Shown: positions 24,597 through 36,625 of the stretch, piece after piece
Layout: every line of letters begins with the position of its first letter
Numbering within the stretch: the stretch's first letter is position 1
NCBI GenBank assembly: GCA_001600455.1
Contig: BCKC01000011.1
Location: forward strand, 399,835-463,834
From: Endocalyx cinctus
Lineage: Eukaryota > Ascomycota > Sordariomycetes > Amphisphaeriales > Apiosporaceae
Length of the DNA: 64,000 bases
Direction of reading: 5' to 3'
Made by a program: the position numbers and the translations under genes
The notes under the pieces: generated by a model
Told to the model about the DNA's origin: nothing
Database searches by the model: none
Seen by the model: only the letters and a program-made list of their open reading frames with translations

Positions 24597-25899
24597 TTAT
24601 ATCTCGGCCGCTGTAGTTGCACCAATTTCCGAACCGGACACAGGCAGCAAAAAATCGCTAGCCACCACCCTACCATCCGATCCTCGAGGACAAGCCAGGG
24701 TCGAATAATCGACACTCTTGAAAGAGCTATTAGACCAAGTAATGGAATCATCATCCCACGAGTTGCCGCTCGACTCCGACCCGGAAACCAAGCTTACATC
24801 GGCATTCAAGTTCAAAGCGGCGATGTTTCCCGTAAGCGTCGACGTCGAGCTGCGCATGTTGAACCCATTATCGCCGTTATTCCAGGCCGTATTCCTCTCG
24901 AAAGTGAGCGAACCCGGGTTCCCGTTATCGATGAATCCCTTCTTAGCGTTCCCGAACGCGATGCAGTTCTTCACGACGTGGTCCGCCGGAGGGTTATCCG
25001 TGATGCCCAGCTTGAAGCCGTTACCGTCGCCCTCGAACTCCTCGAACCCCCAGAGGTTGAACCCGTTACCCCACGCGTACACCTCCTCGACGGTGATGGC
25101 GTCGGCGAACATGTAAAAGTCTAACCCGTCGTCCACGTTGTTCCACAGCCGCGAGTTCCGGATCGAGTTCCCTTCCCCGGACCCTTCCTTCAGCGCGAAC
25201 CCGTCGGCGCTCTCGCCGTTCTTGCGCGGGTCGCGGTTCATGTACGAGTCCAGGTTGACGATGGTGTTGTTCGAGGCCTCCCCTTGCATCTGAAACCCGG
25301 ACTCGTAGTTGTCGTGAGTGCGCAAAAGCTCGTAGTAGTTGTGCGACGAGTCGCGCGAGTATATGCCGTAGGGGCCATTAATGAGCCTATTTATCTGGTC
25401 AGAATAGACACATGCGAGTTGGTTATTTCTTTTTTTCCGTACTCCAGATCATAAAATACCCAATAATCTCCACCCTCGATATGGAGAATGCCTCTTTCGT
25501 CATTCGGCAGTTCCTCGTCTAAACCATACGGAGTCCTTCGATTTACGTTAGCTTGCACGACTCGATTCAGCAAAGTGGCTTTTTATTCGTTACCTACCCG
25601 GGTAGCTCTTCGCCATCGATAATCACAGATTCGCTATTGTACGGGCGTAGAGTAATGGGGGAGGTGGCAGTGCCGCTCTTGGTGATCTGAATATTAGTCG
25701 TAGGCGAGTACGTGCCTTCACGAAGATAAATAGTGTCTCCTGCTTCTGCGGCATCCACGGCGGATTGGATGGACCCATATGGTGCATCAACAGTTCCTGT
25801 ACCGGTGCCTGTGGGAGAAACGTAAATATTCGCGGCCCGGACATGGCTAAGCAGGCCCGTTAAGGCGGTGGTTATGATGATGAAAGCTTTTCTCGACAT
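24597..25899 (-). CDS. Secreted pectate lyase, polysaccharide lyase family 9 type
   Basis: This cleaves polygalacturonate by beta-elimination outside the cell (plant cell-wall degradation). There are three exons, 25899-25598, 25535-25443 and 25386-24597, giving 394 residues. Both introns (62 and 56 nt) are phase 2. Splicing restores DGEELPGTPYGLDEELPNDE and FYDLELINGPYGIYSRDSS, which match fungal PL9. A signal peptide precedes ANIYVSPTGTGTGT. The right-handed beta-helix follows, with DPRKNGESADGFALKEGSGE, SRLWNNVDDGLDFYMF and ERNTAWNNGDNGFNMRSS carrying the Asp/Lys residues expected for calcium binding and catalysis. Length is normal. The acceptor of intron 1 is AAG. The gene suggests a plant-associated or litter-degrading lifestyle. 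The family call is firm; exact substrate preference is inferred. Confidence 0.92.
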
Positions 25900-27705
25900 G
25901 ATTTCCTGCTTGAAGAAAGATGATATCTACTTCGGATCTCTTAACTTAGTGAAGGGGATGAGAGCGAATGAAATGTGATTCAGGATGATATAGAAATGTC
26001 AAGGACCCCGATATCCTCGTATTCCCAAATTGTAACCTTCTTGATCAGTTTTTTCTTTTATCATGTCTTAAATACGTTTCCAGTATAGGCAGGTTGACTT
26101 CTGTTATCTTCAATAATTGAAATGGTGAAGAATGGCTATGTATTATTATTGAGTGAATTGAGTAGCCGTCAAAGGTTTGGCATAACGTTAAATATGGTAC
26201 GGTAGAAATAGGGGATTGCGATTCCACGAATAGACGTCTAGAAGTGCCCATGCAATGAGCTTTTACTGGTGGATTGGGCTACGATCAATTATCTTGGCGT
26301 CCTCATTTGTTTAAAAAAGAAACGGGGAAAATAATGTGCGTCAATCAACCAGTTAGACCGGTACTTTGAATAGATATTGTCAACTTTTATTTTAGATTAG
26401 ATCAGTCTATGAAACTATTAATCTGAAGTTATTCACAGTATATATTTGGGCGAAATTAGAACTTGGCATGTTGTTTTGAGGTTTACGTGCTCCTGTAACC
26501 TTCAGGTCAATTCTCCATCCGTTCAAACCGTTAGTTACATTACCTCCATCACCAAGATACCAACATCACTCCATTTTCTTTTCTTTTTTTTTTTTAAAAA
26601 AAAAAAGCCCTCTTCATTTCTGTCTTCTCCATAGTTTGAGTTATTCACGAATTATGCCAGGCTCCCAGAACCAAGAGTAAGTTATATACAAGTCAGTGTG
26701 GCAGACTTCTGCCTATCTTTAGAATTCGACACTTTACAGTACAAGATCCTTGCCATCGGTATAGTACCGCCTAACAGTGTCCGCCTTTTCGTCTGCGTGG
26801 CTCTTATTCACCGCCGCTATATCTTCAGACGATGTCACCCTTGATTTCTCCGAAACCAGAACCTTCAATTACGGCCCATGTCCTCGGGTCCCAGATCCGA
26901 ACCTCGATGTACGGCGACGCTAGACCTCCTGCTTTCCGTTATCGGCAGCAATCATTAGGTACTGGCCATTATAAACATATCAGTGAGAAGAAACAAACAT
27001 GCAAACACTAACATTTAGATCCCGGTTCGGAATAAGTGTGGTCCAACGGTAATAACATCATTGAGCAAGAGGCCGATACATGGAACATTGTGATTGGTCA
27101 GTGATACCTCCTTTGCATCCTGGGAGTAACACAAGAAGGCTGAGGCGTGTATGACTATAAGCAAAGATATGATATTATAAAAATTGGACCTGTTCTCCTA
27201 GATTAATAAATGGTAGGGGGTTGGTGTAGTTAATTAACGCAATTAGACACAATACAAACATAGAGTACAGCTGATGCTTTCGAGCAAACGGTGGTTTCGA
27301 TTGGAAGCTGCGAGATCCTCGAACAGTCAAAAGCTTCTGCTCGCAGAAAAAATGAGAATACAAACAGTGGTAGTTTGCCAAGGGGACTCGCAGCTTTAAT
27401 ATTAAGTATCAAGCAACTGAGTACAAAATTAGCTCTGTGAATCACCATCTAAAAGTAGCAAATTTTCAGCTGTTTCAAAGCGGGGATACCCAATATCCTC
27501 TTCGTTCTTTCTCTATTCTTCTCTCTCTAATGAACCGTTATGTATGTGGTATAAACCTTTCAATTAACTATTATCTTCTAATTACATTGGGCAGATAGTT
27601 GGTACACGAACAGATACCAGCTTCTTTCTCACCCTCAACACTTCACCAAAAGCATCAGAAATTGTCAATCGTATTTTTCGTTCGGTCTCTATAATTACCT
27701 TCACC
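25900..27705. other. Divergent spacer with a possible short unresolved coding trace
   Basis: These 1.8 kb lie between the starts of the pectate lyase and the methyltransferase. A T/A homopolymer block lies at about 26580-26607. At 26654 an ATG (MPGSQNQE) is followed at once by GTAAGT. Using acceptors near 26723 and 26830 would extend it to a peptide of about 50 residues ending near 26932 (DDVTLDFSETRTFNYGP in part). I do not recognise it and cannot tell a tiny gene from a relic, so no CDS is called. The rest shows nothing. Confidence 0.3.
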
Positions 27706-28632
27706 ATGGCAACATCATCTATCTCCCGAGAACATAACGCAGCGACTTACTGGCGTGCACCCGAACGCAATTTTAAGACCTCGGCCCGTTTACACCTTCA
27801 GCATTACCTTGCTCAGAATACCATTGGACATCTTCTTCATCCTGTTGTTCAAGAATCTCTGGAAACTTCGCATTTGAAGCGAGGCAAACCCCTGGCCGTC
27901 GCCGATCTTGGCTGTGGTAATGGTGCCTGGCTCATTGACCTTGATCGCCAATTTTTCCAAAAAGGGGTGTCTGCTCGCCTAGACGGCTACGATATTAACT
28001 CGGTCAACTTTCCACATCCTGTCTTTCTTCCTGGTGCAATAACGCTTAGCAAGATGGATGTTCTATCTAAGCAGCTGCCCGAGGGGATCCTTGGAGTTTA
28101 TGATGTTGTCCATATCAGGGCTTTAGTCAGCATTGTCGTCAATTCTAACGTCGCTCCACTACTGTCTGCCGCCTCAGCTCTGCTGAAGCCCGGTGGCTGG
28201 ATTCAGTGGGAGGAACCTCGTGCCGAAAGATTTTTCATTGAAACGCCATCGGTTAATGTCTCGAAGCAGATGTGCGAGACTATCGCGCAGAGGCTAAAGA
28301 CTAGGGATGATGCCCGTGGGTTCACAAGGGGTTTCGTGGAACATCTAGACAGGGATTTATCTCGCCATGGCTTTCGAAATTTGAAAATAGAAGCCAAGGA
28401 GACGCCGCGGCAAGACCTTAAGGCTTGGACTGACAACTACCTCATGGTTTGGGATGATATTGGCAATCACTTTCCTCCGAAAGGTGGTGATCCACAAGCC
28501 CCCTTGACTAGAGAGATGTGGGCGGATATGTTCGCCAAGGCTATAGACGAGACGGAGCGGGGGGTTGTGATTTATCATGGTGAAATAATAAGTGCTGTTG
28601 GACGTAGTGAGCCTTGGTCCATTGGTAAATAG
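27706..28632 (+). CDS. SAM-dependent methyltransferase (class I, LaeA/UMTA-like)
   Basis: A single exon of 308 residues encodes a Rossmann-fold methyltransferase. Motif I is VADLGCGNGAWLIDL. It is followed by an acidic ribose-binding strand (RLDGYDINSVNF), FDVVHIRAL-like DVVHIRALVSIV, and LLKPGGWIQWEEPRA, which is the motif III pattern common to fungal LaeA-like and cluster-associated small-molecule methyltransferases. No signal peptide or membrane segment is seen. It is convergent with the rhodopsin-domain gene (292 nt between stops) and sits at the left edge of the UstYa/S41 peptidase neighbourhood. Dikaritin clusters carry a SAM methyltransferase (UstM, PhomM), so it could modify that pathway's product. 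That role is an inference, and a stand-alone metabolite methyltransferase is equally possible. Confidence 0.88.
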   Translation: MATSSISREHNAATYWRAPERNFKTSARLHLQHYLAQNTIGHLLHPVVQESLETSHLKRGKPLAVADLGCGNGAWLIDLDRQFFQKGVSARLDGYDINSVNFPHPVFLPGAITLSKMDVLSKQLPEGILGVYDVVHIRALVSIVVNSNVAPLLSAASALLKPGGWIQWEEPRAERFFIETPSVNVSKQMCETIAQRLKTRDDARGFTRGFVEHLDRDLSRHGFRNLKIEAKETPRQDLKAWTDNYLMVWDDIGNHFPPKGGDPQAPLTREMWADMFAKAIDETERGVVIYHGEIISAVGRSEPWSIGK

Positions 28633-28924
28633 GAGAATGAGTGCATGAGACGACTCAATAGATATGAAAAAATTAAGACAACTATTTAATTGAGTGTTAT
28701 GACAGGATTGGTTATAGTAAGATTTATGAAATGTGAGATTTTAAGTCGGTTGATAATATACTTGATTTATCCAAATGGGACATTTGCTTGTGTGTATCAC
28801 TCGCTTATTATAATTCTACGTTGTGAGTATCAAAAGTTTTGTAGACCTAATCAGATGAGATCAAAATGCTTTTCTAAACGACTATCTAGCATAGCGGCAG
28901 CCCACATATTTGTGACCAGAAGTA

Positions 28925-30361
28925 TCATACCAAGCCATAATCCCCAGTCTCAAAAGGTTGTGGTTTGACCTTTCTCATTGACTCGCTAGTGGCTGAGTGC
29001 GAGTTGAGATGCTTAAGTGATGATTGTTCGTCGGACTGAACCTCATGCAGGTGACTGCCTAAACCACTATCGCTCGCATCGCTTTGGAACCTTGAACTGG
29101 ACCATCCAGAACCGAGCAGCGATCTGGCAGTGTTGGCAATAGGCTCCCAAGACCAACTGGCGAAGAGGAATCGAACGGTGGGAAGACACGACGCGAAGAT
29201 CCCAACACTACATTCCACTATGCCCCAGTAGAGATATTCCGTCACGACGACTATTTCTCATTAGCAAATGCCTCAAGGCGAGTTCTTAATTGAGCACAAA
29301 GTGGTTTTGATAACTTACGCAGACCATCTTCATCGGCACTGAAGCCCTGTGAAACTAAGCGTGCCATCACGACAAGGCGAATAAGGGACGCAACAAGGGT
29401 TCTATTGGAATCCACCATTAGTTTCTGACCCTTGGACAAGCAAGATGAGAAGAATCTCAGAATACGCACACTGATCCGAGCAGAAATACCGCAAGGATAG
29501 ATATCTTCCTTCCGAGGGATAGTTGAAGCTCCCAAATCTAATAAGTCTTAGCGAGTCAAAGGCATTATTTGTTGGTCAAGAGAGAAAACGGTAGATAGGA
29601 GTGGAACGTACGAGAGGTATAGGTGCAATTATAATAGCCAGATCTGTGATAAACCCCGAAATGCAGACCGCCAGCACTAGATGCATGGTCTCGACGCAGT
29701 TGTCCACAATGTCTAAGGTTGACCCCCAGAGCGCCGAAAAATGGGTCCTGCACTGAAAGAGGGCGGCGAAAAAGAAGGAGATCGACCACAAAATTACTAT
29801 GATAATTAGGCTTCCAATAATGAAGCTAGCGAGGCTCCTTTTGTGAACAAGAAATATTCGCAGGTAGAAGAACAAAAAGCTGGCTTTGATGCTCCCCAGC
29901 GCGAGAGGAAGCATCAAGTCGAAGGCCCATTGGATCTGTTCGCTTCTGTTAGAGCATGATCTTCTCTTCTGAAGTGCGAGTAATTAGAAGACTATAACTT
30001 ACCTTATAGATGAGTGTTATCTGAGGGGTCACAAGCTCGAGCGGGCTGCCGTTGAAGTCTGAGGGGATTTCGGTGGGGTGCGCGATAGATCCCTGCGACA
30101 CGCCGTAGGTCGTCACGATTCCGATAGCCGTCACTAGAATCTAGATACACACCTGTTAGAAAAGGTCGAGTAGAGTCCATGCATTCGTTCATAACATACT
30201 GTCGCGGGGATTGTGAGCCAGTCGTCAACCTTAAAAGCCTCCCGTTGCTTGATTCGGGCCCAGAATCTTAGAGAGACGGCAATGATATCTAGGAGAGGTA
30301 GGATAATCGCCGCGGCTACAAAGTAGCCAGGCTCTGTGACGTATATTCTCTGGCTATCCAT
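28925..30361 (-). CDS. Rhodopsin-domain integral membrane protein (fungal seven-helix family)
   Basis: Six exons, 30361-30200, 30140-30003, 29935-29612, 29537-29470, 29401-29319 and 29250-28925, give 366 residues. All junctions are GT-AG and in phase. Seven hydrophobic helices can be followed. Conserved family features are LRFWARIKQREAFKVDDWL, ITLIYK joined to IQWAFDLMLPLALGSIKASF, LFFYLRIF, IAPIPLIWELQLSLGRKI, VASLIRLVVMARL and TEYLYWGIVECSVGIFASCL, then a Ser-rich cytoplasmic tail. This large family of fungal membrane proteins is mostly of unknown function and often lies near secondary-metabolite genes. The long 5' open frame upstream of 30361 was rejected as leader because the family starts just before the first helix. 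It is not a retinal opsin by any feature I see. Confidence 0.88.
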
Positions 30362-31443
30362 GATGAGTCCTATTTTTCTGACCGTGAATTTAGTAATGTG
30401 TGTTCTGCTTTGAGGAAGGGGACGGAACACGAAATAAAGGGGAAAGAAGCAGTGATTTACGTATTGATGAGTAGAATATTCATTGAAGTAGAATGGAAAG
30501 AGGTCATATGGGCATGTCAATACCTGGAGAAAAGGTGACTTTGTCTGGTAAGCCGTCCCTGATGTCTCGGTCAGGTAACTGGGTTATCAGCCAAGGACTA
30601 GATTGGGGTGCGAAGACATCTGACCGCTAAGCTCAATAATTACGCAGGATTCCTATAGCAGTGTCTCCATTTTTTCTGGAGCTACGTTCAGCCAATCGTA
30701 TCTGACGGTCCCCATCTTCCCTACCAAGAATGCAGTCAATAAGCGGTGCTGATGAGTGTATTATATTAAAGCAGTGCGCCTTGATGTTACTCAAGCAGCC
30801 AAATAGGTGAAGACTCCGTAGATGCAAAATGCACACCAGATTGGCACTATAACGATATGTTCGCATAGTTACCTTATCCGATCTTAGAATCCTGCCCATC
30901 TGCTAGTATAGGATATTTATTTTTAGACATTCAGTAATAGTAGTAATATGGATACGATGTAAACTACGTATATGCGATTCAAGCGGATCATTCGTCCGGG
31001 TCATCTCTCAACTGCCGATCCCTCCTTATACGAAATGAACGAAATAACTCACGTACGTAGGACAAATCAAGGATCTAACTTAAGTACCTCGCATATCACT
31101 TGGCTACACTGGCATTATCACACAACAATAAACCTTCATGGGAGTCCTCTGATCGATATGTGGGGTTTTCGAGATCACTCATCAGCGCGCATGTCAGCGT
31201 AGCATGCGTAGGGACGTAGGACACTAATCTCGCTTATCGGATTTCATTGGAAGCTACATATCTAGGCTACCAAAACAAACCCCGTCTCGATACCAACCAG
31301 ATTCCAGCAGTGGGATCTTCAACATTTGCCCCCGTCTTCGCGCTCTTATTAATTATCTCGTCAGCTCTAGTTAATATGACATACCACAAAAGGGTTTCCG
31401 TTTCTCCTATCTTACTTGGTCATTTATCCGTGCAGGTAGTCAG
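30362..31443. other. Intergenic region
   Basis: These 1.1 kb lie between the rhodopsin-domain gene start and the small secreted peptide stop. Open frames near 30633-30899 (-) and 30972-31202 (+) have no family features or splice support and are not called. Confidence 0.4.
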
Positions 31444-31660
31444 TTAAAACATGACTTCTGCGTTCTCAGCACCAACGGCCACAGGACGGTCGGACTCCTC
31501 GACGCCGGACCAGTCCGACAGGTCCTCCTCGGTATCTACGCCTGGGGTTAGCAAGATGATGAATGTCATGTTAGAGCATTAGCGTTTCGTTACCTGGAGC
31601 TGGGAGAGCCTGAACGGCGACGAAGGCGAGTATCACCATGTAGAAAGAGCGGAACTGCAT
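31444..31660 (-). CDS. Small secreted peptide, 54 residues, spliced; candidate RiPP precursor
   Basis: Two exons, 31660-31594 and 31541-31444, are separated by a 52-nt phase-1 intron with GTAACG donor, TTGCTAAC branch site and CCCAG acceptor, all well spaced. The start sits in a good context (CAAAATG). The first 18 residues are a clear signal peptide (MQFRSFYMVILAFVAVQA), ending before LPAPG. The mature part is about 36 residues, strongly acidic, with one Trp (EEDLSDWSGVEES), and ends in AEVMF. It has no cysteines, so it is not a disulfide-rich effector. It has no KR/RR Kex2 site and no internal repeat, unlike known dikaritin precursors. The gene is head to head with the UstYa-like gene, 521 nt apart, with a TATAA box about 135 nt upstream. 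That context suggests a substrate role. An acidic effector or unrelated small protein is the alternative. Confidence 0.7.
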
Positions 31661-32181
31661 TTTGCCGAGATGAGAGTGGGTAAAGTGATGTGTGGAAGTT
31701 TTGGGTGGCTAGTAGTTTAGCTTGGAGTTGAGTGAATCGAGGACACAGAAAGGGATGATGGACTTTCTGATGCTGCTAGGAAGCACGGGTGCCTTATATG
31801 CTTGAGAAAATCGACAGTGGCAGCTTGCGTTGATGATCTGGTAAGAAAGATCCCAGAATAAACAGGGTGTTGCAAAAAGGCCTTGATTGGTTGGGAGTGC
31901 CGCATATTGAGGTAACGTTCGTTGGATACTTAGGTCCATAATTAGCACATAAGATAAGGGACGAGCACTATTATACGAAAGAACCTTGGAAGACTATATT
32001 TGTTAATGATTACTTCTATGCGTGATGTCAAGACGCAGCGATTGTATCTACGCCCCCCACCCGTTAGTTAGTCAACATTATTTTTTATTCTTCCCTCCTC
32101 TTCTTTCATCTACAGACTTAGTGATTGCTCCAATATTGAGAATTTTTAACCCAGACTCGAAAACTTGCCATCGTGCCCATC
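31661..32181. promoter_or_regulatory. Short bidirectional promoter between small secreted peptide and UstYa-like gene
   Basis: These 521 nt between two divergent starts suggest co-expression. On the minus side a CATATAAG (TATA-like) lies at about 31793-31800. The plus side ends in a C/T-rich leader (about 32040-32160). No known regulator site is claimed. Confidence 0.5.
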
Positions 32182-33274
32182 ATGTCTCCTTGGTCATCTG
32201 ACTCTTTCTTTCCTACCTGGAGAACTTCAGTGGAGAAGCAGAAATATCAAAACATAGCAGAAGAGGAGAGTGACTACGTACCGTCGGAGTCTGGAGGTCG
32301 GAAGTTGAGAGCATTTACATGGACGCGAGCGTATATTCTTCTTATACATGTCCTTCTCGCTGCCTTTGCTGCGACAGTTTGGTCGCGGACCAGCGAGCAC
32401 TGGAGAGATGCACTGGAGAAGCAGCGCAGTTGGTGTACGTCACTCCGCCATTGTTTTACTTGACATATTGCTTTACTCACAAAACACAACCTAAAGCACC
32501 GGCCCAGCAGTTTGTCCAATACGAAGTGAACGAAGAGCACGCGACCAATCACAGCCAGTATTCCAAATATTCTGGCTATCCAACGCCAGCCCAAGACGAT
32601 GCATGGAGCGAGCTGATGAAGCGTACGCATATAAATTCTTTAGACTATATACTTACCTGTATAAAGCTAATCATAGCAATAGCCATCTTCTTCAACGCGA
32701 CTCTAGAAGAGCTTGAACGCAGCGGAGAAGCACTTGAAAACCTAGCCGCGGTCAAGGGAGGCGGGTATGCTGCCACGATTGGCGTGTACCACGAGCTTCA
32801 CTGCTTGGTGAGTCGCCCCCAATTCTGCGCTTTAACGAGTAGAGACTGATTCATCCCGAGGGTACAGCGGCAGCTTAGATTCTTTCTTTTCAAGAAGAAG
32901 TATTACCCCGACCTCAGCAAGGATCAGGAGCTGTATCTCTACGCTCACCTAGGTAATTGCATGCTTTCACATACAAAACGGCCGAGGTCTAGAGAGCAAG
33001 CAGCTAACTTGAAACAGACCACTGCATCGAGACGCTGCGTCTGACCGTGATGTGCTTCGGCAATACCGGTATCTACTCTTTCGCATGGGCCGACCCGGAG
33101 GCGCCCAAACCGGCGACAATGTCGAGATCCAAAGCGGTATGCGCGAAATGGAGCTCGATAGAGGACTGGGCTCGTAGTAGATCACCCGAAAACATGACTC
33201 TGGAAGATACAGTGCTGGCAGGTGAGAGTCCAATGGGGGACTTGATGATGGCAATGCCGGGTCACCACCACTGA
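32182..33274 (+). CDS. UstYa-like oxidase (DUF3328 family)
   Basis: DUF3328/UstY proteins are membrane-anchored copper-type oxidases that cyclise or hydroxylate peptide side chains in ustiloxin, phomopsin and cyclochlorotine pathways. Five exons, 32182-32434, 32497-32622, 32677-32807, 32868-32952 and 33018-33274, give 283 residues; all introns are GT-AG and in phase. A single N-terminal membrane helix lies at about residues 50-67. SPAQQFVQYEVNE and WSELMKPIAIFF follow. Both diagnostic HxxHC motifs are intact: HELHC (165-169) and HLDHC (197-201), the second rebuilt only by splicing out the intron at 32953-33017. The C-terminal region ends in a His-rich tail. The intact motifs imply an active enzyme. 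The substrate is unknown; the divergent small secreted peptide is the obvious candidate. Confidence 0.92.
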
Positions 33275-34837
33275 AGCTGTGAGTAAACGGCTTGGAAATG
33301 TAACATAAGACTAGAAAGGCATGGCGTGCAGGCAAACAAGTCAGCTGTTGGAACACTGGCGGTGGAAGGGAGTGGAGGTTAAGGCAGGGCTCAAAATGTA
33401 ATCTTGGAAGACGTATAAATCTCAAAGCTCACTGGCCCACGCTCGTATGCTGTGCCACTTACTTGAATACTGTCATCAACGTAAAGTCGTAGTGTAGCCG
33501 TGATACGCTCCACTATACCCCCACTATACCCTTAAACTCTCCACAGAGGGCTCCAGGGCTGCAAAATAACGCTAGTAGCGCGGTACATATGAAAAGGCCC
33601 TCATAGGGCTGATAGAGAGCTTGAACGACTTGGCATCGGTTCCAGGGAATTATTCCAGGAAATTATTTTTTTCCTATTGTTAAAAGTACGAACTTGAATC
33701 CTCTTCACTACCAATAAGTCAATATAATAAGGTGGGGCATCCCGGCTCAGGCTGCCCAGGTTGCACAGGCAGGACTGCCCTTTAGAAAAGCGGGCATACT
33801 TTTCCAAGGTTGAGGAGAAAGTTGGAAATTTAACTGGCGCCTATCAGTATATCTGTGACCAGTATTTACATGTTGCATGCTCAATACGTTGCCAGCGCTC
33901 ATATCTATGCATATCAAATCAGCACTAGAATCTGACGTGAGAAGATTGTATTACAACAGCTGAGCAGGCCCGAACTGCCCAACTCCATAAGCCGCATGCT
34001 ATTGGCCTATCAAATGCATCCCGGGACATCTAGTATAATACCGCCAGCAAGTATGTCATCAGGATGCAGCCCTGGGACAGTCTGCCTTAAATCAACGGCA
34101 TTTGAATAGGCGATGCTTTTCTAATGGTGTGGGGCTACTCGGTGAAGCCACCCTTGCGAGTGAATCTTCGTCGCAGCAACATGGGATGTTAGTGCACCAA
34201 TACCTTAATGAGATACTTGCAGCCCCGCGAACCAGCATGTTGCATGAATTGCTGAAGCAAATTTTGATGTAGTATCTGAATGGACCAATCCCACCCCGGC
34301 AAATTCTTCAGCTCCCAAGCTCAGTAATTTAGATTATACTGGTTGATATTATTATTATTATTATTATACGTAGAAAAAGAGAGAAGATTCGCGGTCACAC
34401 GCACACGGAGTGTTACGTAGTAATCATTCTATGTTATCTCTGCTGAGGAACTTCTAATTGGTCGTTGGTAATATTCCTCATTATGCTCAGAATAGCTGCA
34501 CGATAGGAACTTTAGATATACACAACGTCAGAGTGCAAGGGTGAGCGGGGCGTTAGCCATAGTTTTACAGTGGAGCCCCATGGGAACTCATAACCCTCTC
34601 ATGGGGAACAAAACACTCTCAGGGGGCGTGGGGGCTCCCATAAAAGAATTTCTCATCAATTTCCTACCGGGATGTGGAGATTTGGCGTAGGATGGGGGTG
34701 TAAAGTCATAGAACCTTTATTTACCTTAAACTTAAAGGTCGAGGTGGTAGTGTTGTAGTAGTGTATTCGTTCACTGAATAGAAAAATTCAACCTCAAAAG
34801 AAAAAAATGAGCTACGACGCAAAAGTCCTTGCAGATT
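33275..34837. other. AT-rich intergenic region with ATT microsatellite
   Basis: These 1.56 kb lie between the 3' ends of the UstYa-like gene and the FAD monooxygenase. They hold an (ATT)n run at about 34346-34367 and an imperfect inverted repeat near 34572-34655 (GGAGCCCC / GGGGCTCC arms). No gene is supported. Confidence 0.45.
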
Positions 34838-36260
34838 TTATGCCTTATTTAGTGCAAGGTACTTGTCTAGTGCTTCCTTCTTATGCGCGTTCATATCCAA
34901 TGAAAGGATGAACACCCATTTAGAGGCAAGTAATCCCTGAAGCGTCTCCGTAACCAGGCCACTCTGTCCGCAGAGGATTGAGCCTACCTCCCTGCTTGAA
35001 TCGATGATTTGCTGGCATCGTTCCCGTCTGACCTCATCGTATGCTTGGAAAGCTGCCGGGATCTCTTTAGTGGAGGAGACGTTTTCGAACAGATGCTGGA
35101 TAACCATAACGTCTTCAAAAGCCATCGCGGCACCTGAGCCTTGCCATGGTGTAGTGGAGTGAGCGGCATCGCCAAGAATGCAGATGCAGCCGTTGGCGTA
35201 CGTTGGAGTCGATTTATGCTCCCATTGGCCGTATGCTTCTAGAGAATCTTGTTCCGAGCAGAGCTGTTGTTATCGTTAATGCAAGGGTGTCCATCGATTA
35301 ATTACTCAACGATTAACTTGAAATGCCTTACTTGTATCATGCCATTGGCAATAGGGTGATCTCCCCAAGAGGCGAACATCTCGGCCAGGTCATCCTTGGT
35401 GACCATGAGTTTTCTCTCCTGCCTAGAGGCAGCAGCCCGCTTATCGATGGCAGAAATGATACACTGTACCACAGTTCCGTTCTCGACCGAGTCAAGCATG
35501 AGGAAAGCACCATTTCCCACCCATGCGGTCTGCCGGTTAATGTCGAATGACGTCTCTCCAAATAAATCATGAGCTTTTTGAACGGGTACAAGTTGTCTAA
35601 CGTCCCAGAACCCCGCTGGAGTTGCCGAGTGTTTGTCGTAATCGGCTTGGAGAACGTGATTGCGTGTGAGGCCGAATATACCATCGGCGCCAATGACCGC
35701 GTCAACTTCAATCGTGGTACCATTTTCAAAACTAACTGTGATTACTTCTTTGTCGCTAGTAGGCTTAGTATTTATAGAAGCGAGCTTCATACTCGGGTGC
35801 AAAGAACTCTCGGGCAATAGTGCAACTAGTTCACGAAGTAAAGAAGCGCGATGTATGATTACATCGGGTTCATCAGAGGATCCCTCGTCGTCCATAATAA
35901 TTTCTCCGGCATGAGTGCCAGAACCCTACGAAGGTTTGGTATTAGTCAAGGTACGATAACAAGTGGCGATGGTGGTGATAGAAAATCATCCCATACCACG
36001 ACGCTACGGGCCGAGCAGATAGGGACGGCTCCGGCTCTGTTGAAGAAATCCTGGCAGCCCTCGGGAAGTATCTGATCAAGCGCGTGACGCGCATTTGCGC
36101 CGAGAGCGACCGCGGCGCCGCGCTCCGAAAATGTCGGAGCCGACTCATAAACGTGTACGTCGAGATGGGGGAGTTTAGAAAGCGCAATTGCGAGAGTAGT
36201 GCCAGCAAGGCCTCCACCAATAATGGCAATTCGTATACGGGGCGACTCTAAACTTGCCAT
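34838..36260 (-). CDS. FAD-dependent monooxygenase (salicylate hydroxylase-like, group A)
   Basis: This flavin hydroxylase would use NAD(P)H and O2 on an aromatic or metabolite substrate. There are three exons, 36260-35997, 35925-35332 and 35263-34838, giving 427 residues, with phase-0 introns. The N-terminal FAD site is IAIIGGGLAGTTLAIALSKL. The intron 1 join restores VVGSGTHAGEIIMDDEG. The second FAD motif, VDAVIGADGIFGLTR, and the third, GCICILGDAAHSTTPWQGSG, are complete. Length is normal. An in-frame ATG at 36269 would add three residues. No signal peptide is present. It lies between the UstYa-like gene and a P450 relic; ustiloxin clusters include flavin monooxygenases (UstF1/F2), though those are of another FMO class, so equivalence is not claimed. 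Confidence 0.92.
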
Positions 36261-36625
36261 TATGGTCATAGGTATAATGATCCCAATATCAGGAAAGGTG
36301 AAAGAAAGTAACAAAACGGATATGTTGGGATCAGGAAAGGGATCCTGAATAGAGATTCAAGGACAGTACCCCCACCTGATTAAGTAATTGCCAATTCAAA
36401 GCCACCTTTCTAATGTAACGCTCGTATTATACACCCATACCACCTGTACTACAGCCATGTACGGCGGACCATAAGACGACCAACGTACTGTATATATTTT
36501 ATATTCATACTGTAATCTTACACTGAACATGGGTCGTACAAGGACCAAGATGAGTCTCCAATATAGTGATAAATACAGTTACTACACAGTACATCACAAT
36601 CACCAATTAGTTAGGAGCCACGTGA

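Noticed and set aside
30362..30520. Upstream extension of the rhodopsin-domain protein start
   Set aside because: The added residues are not family-like and the normal start is just before the first helix.
32967..33425. 152-codon minus-strand open frame
   Set aside because: Antisense to the final UstYa-like exon, which is supported by the HLDHC motif.
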